Assembly: GCA_002381695.1 (NCBI GenBank)
Contig: DFXM01000050.1
Location: 23,586-32,573, forward strand
Length of the DNA: 8,988 bases
Direction: 5' to 3'
Source of the DNA: Clostridium sp. UBA4108
GTDB taxonomy: Bacteria; Bacillota; Clostridia; Clostridiales; Clostridiaceae
The translations under genes and the position numbers were made by a program. How positions within the stretch are numbered: position 1 is the stretch's first letter; every line of letters begins with the position of its first letter. Positions 5,910 to 8,988 of this stretch are shown here, piece by piece. Below the pieces are notes generated by a model, which worked only from the letters and a program-made list of their open reading frames with translations, was not told where the DNA came from and made no database searches.

Positions 5910-8327
5910 ATGGCAGGAATATTAAATATATTGGGAAGTTATAGTGATAGAGAGCTTAAAAAGATAAATCCAATTGTTGATAAGATTGAATTATTGGAAA
6001 GTGAATATAAGAGCCTTTCTGATTCTAGATTAAGGGATAAAACCTTAGAATTTAAGAAAAGATTAGATAATGGTGAGACTGTAGATAATATATTACCAGA
6101 AGCTTTTGCAGCGGTGAGAGAAGCTGCTTTTAGGGTTTTAGGTATGAGGCATTATAGGGTTCAGCTCATTGGTGGAATCGTTCTTCATCAAGGAAGAATT
6201 GCAGAGATGAAAACTGGAGAAGGAAAAACTCTTGTAGCTACTTTGCCTGCATATTTGAATGCATTAAAAGGAGCAGGAGTTCATGTTATCACTACTAATG
6301 ATTATTTAGCTAAAAGAGATAGAGATGAGATGGGACAAGTTCATGAGTTTTTAGGACTTACTACCGGTGTTATTATTCATGATATGAAGCCACAGGAGAG
6401 AAAAGCACAGTATGATTGCGATGTGGTATATGGAACTAATAGTGAATTCGGTTTTGACTATTTAAGAGATAACATGGTTAAGAATAAAGAAGAAAGAGTT
6501 CAAAGAGGACTAAATTATTGTATAGTTGACGAGGTTGACTCTATTCTAATTGACGAGGCAAGAACGCCGCTTATAATATCAGGTGAGGGAGAAAAATCCT
6601 CAGTACTTTATAAGACTGTAGATAAGTTTGTTAAAACTTTAGAGGAAGAACTTCATTATGAAGTAGATAAAAAAGGAAAAGCCGTTGTTTTAACAGAGGA
6701 TGGCGTAGTATATTTAGAGAAGACCTTTGGAATCGAAAATTATGCTGATTTGGAAAATAGAGAGCTTCAGCATCATATAACTCAAAGTTTAAGAGCTAAT
6801 TATACTATGCACCTTAATAAGGACTACATAGTTAAAAAAGGCGAAATATATATAGTTGATGAGTTTACAGGAAGGGTTATGGAAGGAAGAAGATTTAGTG
6901 AAGGCCTTCATGAAGCTATAGAAGCAAAAGAAGGTGTAAAAATACAAAAGCAATCTAAAACTCTTGCAACCATTACACTTCAAAACTATTTTAGAATGTA
7001 CAATAAGCTTGCAGGTATGTCTGGTACTGCTGTAACGGAAGAATTAGAGTTCCAAGAAATATATAAATTAGATGTTATAGCTATTCCAACTAATAGACCA
7101 GTTCAAAGAATAGATTATAATGATGTGGTGTATAAAACTTTAAGAGGTAAATATAACGCAATAGTAGAAGAGATTATAGAAGCTCACGAAAATGGTCAAC
7201 CTGTACTTGTGGGAACATCAAACATTCAAAAATCTGAAGACGTATCTTACCTATTAAAGAGAAGAGGAATAAAGCATTATGTATTAAATGCTAAACATCA
7301 TGAAAAAGAAGCTAAGATTGTAGAAAAGGCTGGAGAAAAAGGTGCTATTACTATTGCTACAAATATGGCAGGTAGAGGTACGGATATAAAGATAAGTGAT
7401 GAAGTTAAGAACAATGGTGGACTTAAGATTATAGGTACAGATAGACATGAATCCAGAAGAATAGATAATCAGCTAAGAGGAAGAGCAGGACGTCAAGGGG
7501 ACCCAGGTAGTTCTAAATTTTTCATATCTCTTCAAGATGAATTGATAAAGAGATTTATGGGAGAAAGATATGAAACCATGTTCAGTAAATTAGATCTTTC
7601 AGAGGATATGCCTTTAGAGAGCAAAATGGTATCAAAAGCTGTAGAGAATTCTCAAAAGAATATTGAGGGAGATAATTTTGAGATTAGAAAAAATTTAATA
7701 GGCTTTGATGATGTGGTGAATAGGCAAAGACTTGTTATTTATGAGGAAAGAAATTTAGTTCTAGATGAAGGTGATGTAAGCTCTCATATTAAATCCATGA
7801 TAAAATTTGTAGTTGAAGATATGGTTAAGAATTACCTTAATACTTTTGTTAAGAATAGCAACTTTAAAAAGGAAAATGAGGAGAATATAAGAAGCTTAAT
7901 CGTTTTTATAAAGGATTTTGGAGTAGAGCATGAATTAATTAACACTGAAACTTTAGAAAGACTTTCAATAAAAGAGATAATAGAGTTATTAGAAGAAGTA
8001 TTCCTAAACAAATATGAGGAAGTAAGAAGTAGTTATGAGGAAGAAATTTTCTTATCTTTAGAAAGTGGAATTTTATTAACTAATGTAGATGAAAAATGGA
8101 TTGATCATATAGATAATATGGAACATCTAAAACAAGGAATTAAGCTAAGGGCCTACAAGCAAGTTGACCCTGTTAGAGAGTTTCAAGTAGAGAGTAGCGA
8201 AGCCTTTTATGAGATGGTTAATAGTATTAAAAAAGATACTATAAGTCATATAATGAAGTTAGCTCCTAAAATTACTAAAGAAGAAGAAGAACTTAGTGAA
8301 GATATGGTTTTAGAACAGGAAATTTAA
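5910..8327 (+). CDS. secA2: Accessory preprotein translocase ATPase SecA2
   Basis: SecA family motor that binds preproteins and uses ATP to drive them through the SecYEG channel at the inner face of the membrane. All core motifs are intact: GMRHYRVQLIGG, then Walker A M100-KTGEGKT-107; Walker B DEVD 207-210; the cross-linking-domain signature VDEFTGR 316-322 with MEGRRFSEGLHEAIEAKEG; GMSGTA 369-374; TNMAGRGTD 484-492; and QLRGRAGRQGD 521-531. The scaffold and two-helix-finger region carries DEKWIDHIDNMEHL from 727 and RAYKQVDP 747-754. The protein ends near residue 805 in an acidic tail and lacks the CxC-x8-CH/CC zinc-binding linker usual at the end of housekeeping clostridial SecA. Length, missing tail and the neighbouring S-layer and SLAP genes point to SecA2, the paralogue dedicated to a few substrates. 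That the genome also encodes a SecA1 is assumed, not seen. Confidence 0.9.
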   Translation: MAGILNILGSYSDRELKKINPIVDKIELLESEYKSLSDSRLRDKTLEFKKRLDNGETVDNILPEAFAAVREAAFRVLGMRHYRVQLIGGIVLHQGRIAEMKTGEGKTLVATLPAYLNALKGAGVHVITTNDYLAKRDRDEMGQVHEFLGLTTGVIIHDMKPQERKAQYDCDVVYGTNSEFGFDYLRDNMVKNKEERVQRGLNYCIVDEVDSILIDEARTPLIISGEGEKSSVLYKTVDKFVKTLEEELHYEVDKKGKAVVLTEDGVVYLEKTFGIENYADLENRELQHHITQSLRANYTMHLNKDYIVKKGEIYIVDEFTGRVMEGRRFSEGLHEAIEAKEGVKIQKQSKTLATITLQNYFRMYNKLAGMSGTAVTEELEFQEIYKLDVIAIPTNRPVQRIDYNDVVYKTLRGKYNAIVEEIIEAHENGQPVLVGTSNIQKSEDVSYLLKRRGIKHYVLNAKHHEKEAKIVEKAGEKGAITIATNMAGRGTDIKISDEVKNNGGLKIIGTDRHESRRIDNQLRGRAGRQGDPGSSKFFISLQDELIKRFMGERYETMFSKLDLSEDMPLESKMVSKAVENSQKNIEGDNFEIRKNLIGFDDVVNRQRLVIYEERNLVLDEGDVSSHIKSMIKFVVEDMVKNYLNTFVKNSNFKKENEENIRSLIVFIKDFGVEHELINTETLERLSIKEIIELLEEVFLNKYEEVRSSYEEEIFLSLESGILLTNVDEKWIDHIDNMEHLKQGIKLRAYKQVDPVREFQVESSEAFYEMVNSIKKDTISHIMKLAPKITKEEEELSEDMVLEQEI

Positions 8328-8367
8328 TCTTCCTGCAAATAGTTTCTTTCGCAATAATATGCAGTGA

Positions 8368-8396
8368 AAAATCAAAAGCTACTTAAAATAAAGCCT
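8368..8396 (+). repeat. Degenerate direct repeat, left copy
   Basis: This 29-base stretch matches 8761-8789 at 25 of 29 positions, including the shared AAAATCAA start and AAAGCCT end. The right copy is the right arm of the perfect inverted repeat. This left copy has no matching left arm upstream, so it may be the decayed remains of the same element. Confidence 0.5.
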
Positions 8397-8527
8397 AATA
8401 TTAAAATTGAATTTAATTATTATTTCTCCAAATATCCTTTGTGCAAAATTGTAGAAATAATGTCTATAATTCAAATAAAATACAATATAGTAAAATAGAA
8501 AAATAACTTCTATTTTATTTACAACTG

Positions 8528-8536
8528 TGATATAAT
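8528..8536 (+). promoter_or_regulatory. Extended -10 promoter for a downstream small RNA
   Basis: TGATATAAT is an exact match to the extended -10 form TGnTATAAT, and such promoters can work with a poor -35 box. The 17-base position upstream (8508-8513) is indeed poor. No coding sequence follows in the window, only hairpins and a terminator, so the expected product is a non-coding transcript beginning near 8543. Confidence 0.45.
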
Positions 8537-8542
8537 ATACTA

Positions 8543-8736
8543 AAGAATATGTTTTTACTATATAAGTTATTTTATTACAAAATTATGTTAGTTCTTATTT
8601 AAGTTATATATAAAACTCCTATTATACAGAGATGGATGAATGATGTAGAGTTATTCATTTATCTCTGTATTACTTTGGATTTCAATATAATACAGAATAA
8701 AAGGTGATTCCTTTGAGGAATCACCTTTTATTTTTT
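8543..8736 (+). ncRNA. Candidate small RNA of about 190 nt with alternative hairpins
   Basis: Bounded by an extended -10 promoter and a very strong terminator, with no plausible coding sequence inside. An 18-bp hairpin spans 8624-8670: ATACAGAGAT pairs with ATCTCTGTAT, followed by two G-U pairs and ATGAAT/ATTCAT, with an 11-base loop. CTGTATTA (8665-8672), part of the 3' arm of that hairpin, can instead pair perfectly with TAATACAG (8688-8695). The two folds exclude each other, as in switch-like RNAs. It could be a trans-acting small RNA or a leader whose gene lies beyond the terminator and window. No known family was recognised. Confidence 0.45.
8696..8736 (+). terminator. Very strong, probably bidirectional terminator
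   Basis: AATAAAAGGTGATTCCT (8696-8712) pairs perfectly with its reverse complement (8716-8732) around a TTG loop, giving up to 17 bp. A T run ends at 8736 on this strand, and A residues on the left arm give a matching T tract on the other strand. It insulates the S-layer cluster and the candidate small RNA from whatever lies to the right. Confidence 0.85.
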
Positions 8737-8788
8737 GGCTTTGTTTTAATATATAGTTCTAAAATCAACAACTATTTAAAACAAAGCC
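8737..8788. repeat. Perfect 13-bp inverted repeat with inner stem
   Basis: GGCTTTGTTTTAA (8737-8749) is matched by TTAAAACAAAGCC (8776-8788), and an inner ATAGTT/AACTAT pair (8753-8758/8770-8775) extends the hairpin around an 11-base loop. It starts directly after the T run of the preceding terminator. It resembles two joined terminal inverted repeats of an insertion sequence or miniature element, but could be a protein-binding palindrome. No transposase gene is present. Confidence 0.6.
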
Positions 8789-8789
8789 T
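8761..8789 (+). repeat. Degenerate direct repeat, right copy
   Basis: Matches 8368-8396 at 25 of 29 positions without gaps. The two copies bracket about 365 bases that contain the candidate small RNA, its terminator and the left arm of the inverted repeat, so together they might mark the edges of an inserted or mobilised segment. Confidence 0.5.
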
Positions 8790-8988
8790 GCTGTTTTTAA
8801 TGGAATTTCTAACATTATTCTATGGATTAGAAGGAATCTAAGGATAATTAATAATTTATTAATAAACATAGTAAAAAAAAGAAGGAATATTTTCGTACAA
8901 GCTTTATATACTATATAAATTTCAATAATAAAACTACATTATATAAATAGGATTTTCTTTTATAAGATATTTAAATTGAACTTCATAT
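8790..8988. other. AT-rich stretch with no recognisable gene
   Basis: I see no open reading frame of useful length, RNA gene or clear terminator on either strand. The short palindrome ATTAAT-AATTTATTAAT (around 8847) and an eight-A run (8873-8880) are the only visible patterns, and both are expected in such AT-rich DNA. It may hold the promoter region of a gene lying beyond the window. Confidence 0.5.

Noticed and set aside
5570..6983. Minus-strand open reading frames over the end of slaP and inside secA2
   Set aside because: They run antisense to conserved coding sequence, have no ribosome binding site and show low-complexity composition.
5910..8327. Housekeeping SecA1
   Set aside because: The zinc-binding C-terminal linker is absent and the gene sits with S-layer and SLAP genes rather than with raiA or prfB. 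The assignment to SecA2 is likely but not certain.
8549..8602. 17-residue hydrophobic reading frame at the start of the candidate small RNA
   Set aside because: A toxin-like peptide was considered, but there is no ribosome binding site, the predicted transcript starts only about six bases before it, and short AT-rich frames encode hydrophobic peptides by chance.

Overview
The window looks like a chromosomal surface-layer (S-layer) locus from a low-GC Gram-positive anaerobe, most likely a Clostridium in the broad sense. The DNA is very AT-rich, all four genes lie on the + strand with strong AGGAGG-type ribosome binding sites, and the genes match the clostridial/Bacillus 'accessory Sec' type of S-layer export. 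The species cannot be fixed from the sequence.

Layout. Positions 1-476 hold no protein gene: a compact folded RNA-like element (1-~105), a possible terminator, then a long AT-rich leader with inverted repeats and candidate promoters. At 477-3485 is a 1002-residue secreted S-layer-type protein with a signal peptide, an SbsC-like helical N-terminal region and about seven Ig-like domains. It has no SLH, CWB2 or cysteine residue. Positions 3486-3839 hold a second folded element (about 3496-3694) that shares ordered sequence blocks with the first, then a strong intrinsic terminator and a promoter. Next come three cytoplasmic proteins: an unrecognised 336-residue helical protein (3840-4850), a 293-residue SLAP-domain protein resembling SlaP (4862-5743), and an 805-residue SecA2-type ATPase without the usual zinc-binding tail (5910-8327). 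Positions 8328-8988 are gene-free and contain a candidate small RNA with alternative hairpins and a strong terminator, a perfect 13-bp inverted repeat, and a degenerate direct repeat of its right arm.

How it fits together. The S-layer protein is the likely cargo. SecA2 would energise its passage through the SecYEG channel, and SlaP, by analogy with Bacillus anthracis, would help SecA2 export S-layer proteins. The 336-residue protein is translated immediately upstream of slaP and is a candidate new part of this machinery.

The most interesting signal is the pair of related RNA-like elements. One precedes the S-layer gene and the other lies between it and the export genes. Both are followed by a terminator-like hairpin. 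They may be copies of one cis-regulatory or small-RNA family that links cargo production to its export apparatus. I could not match them with confidence to a named RNA family.
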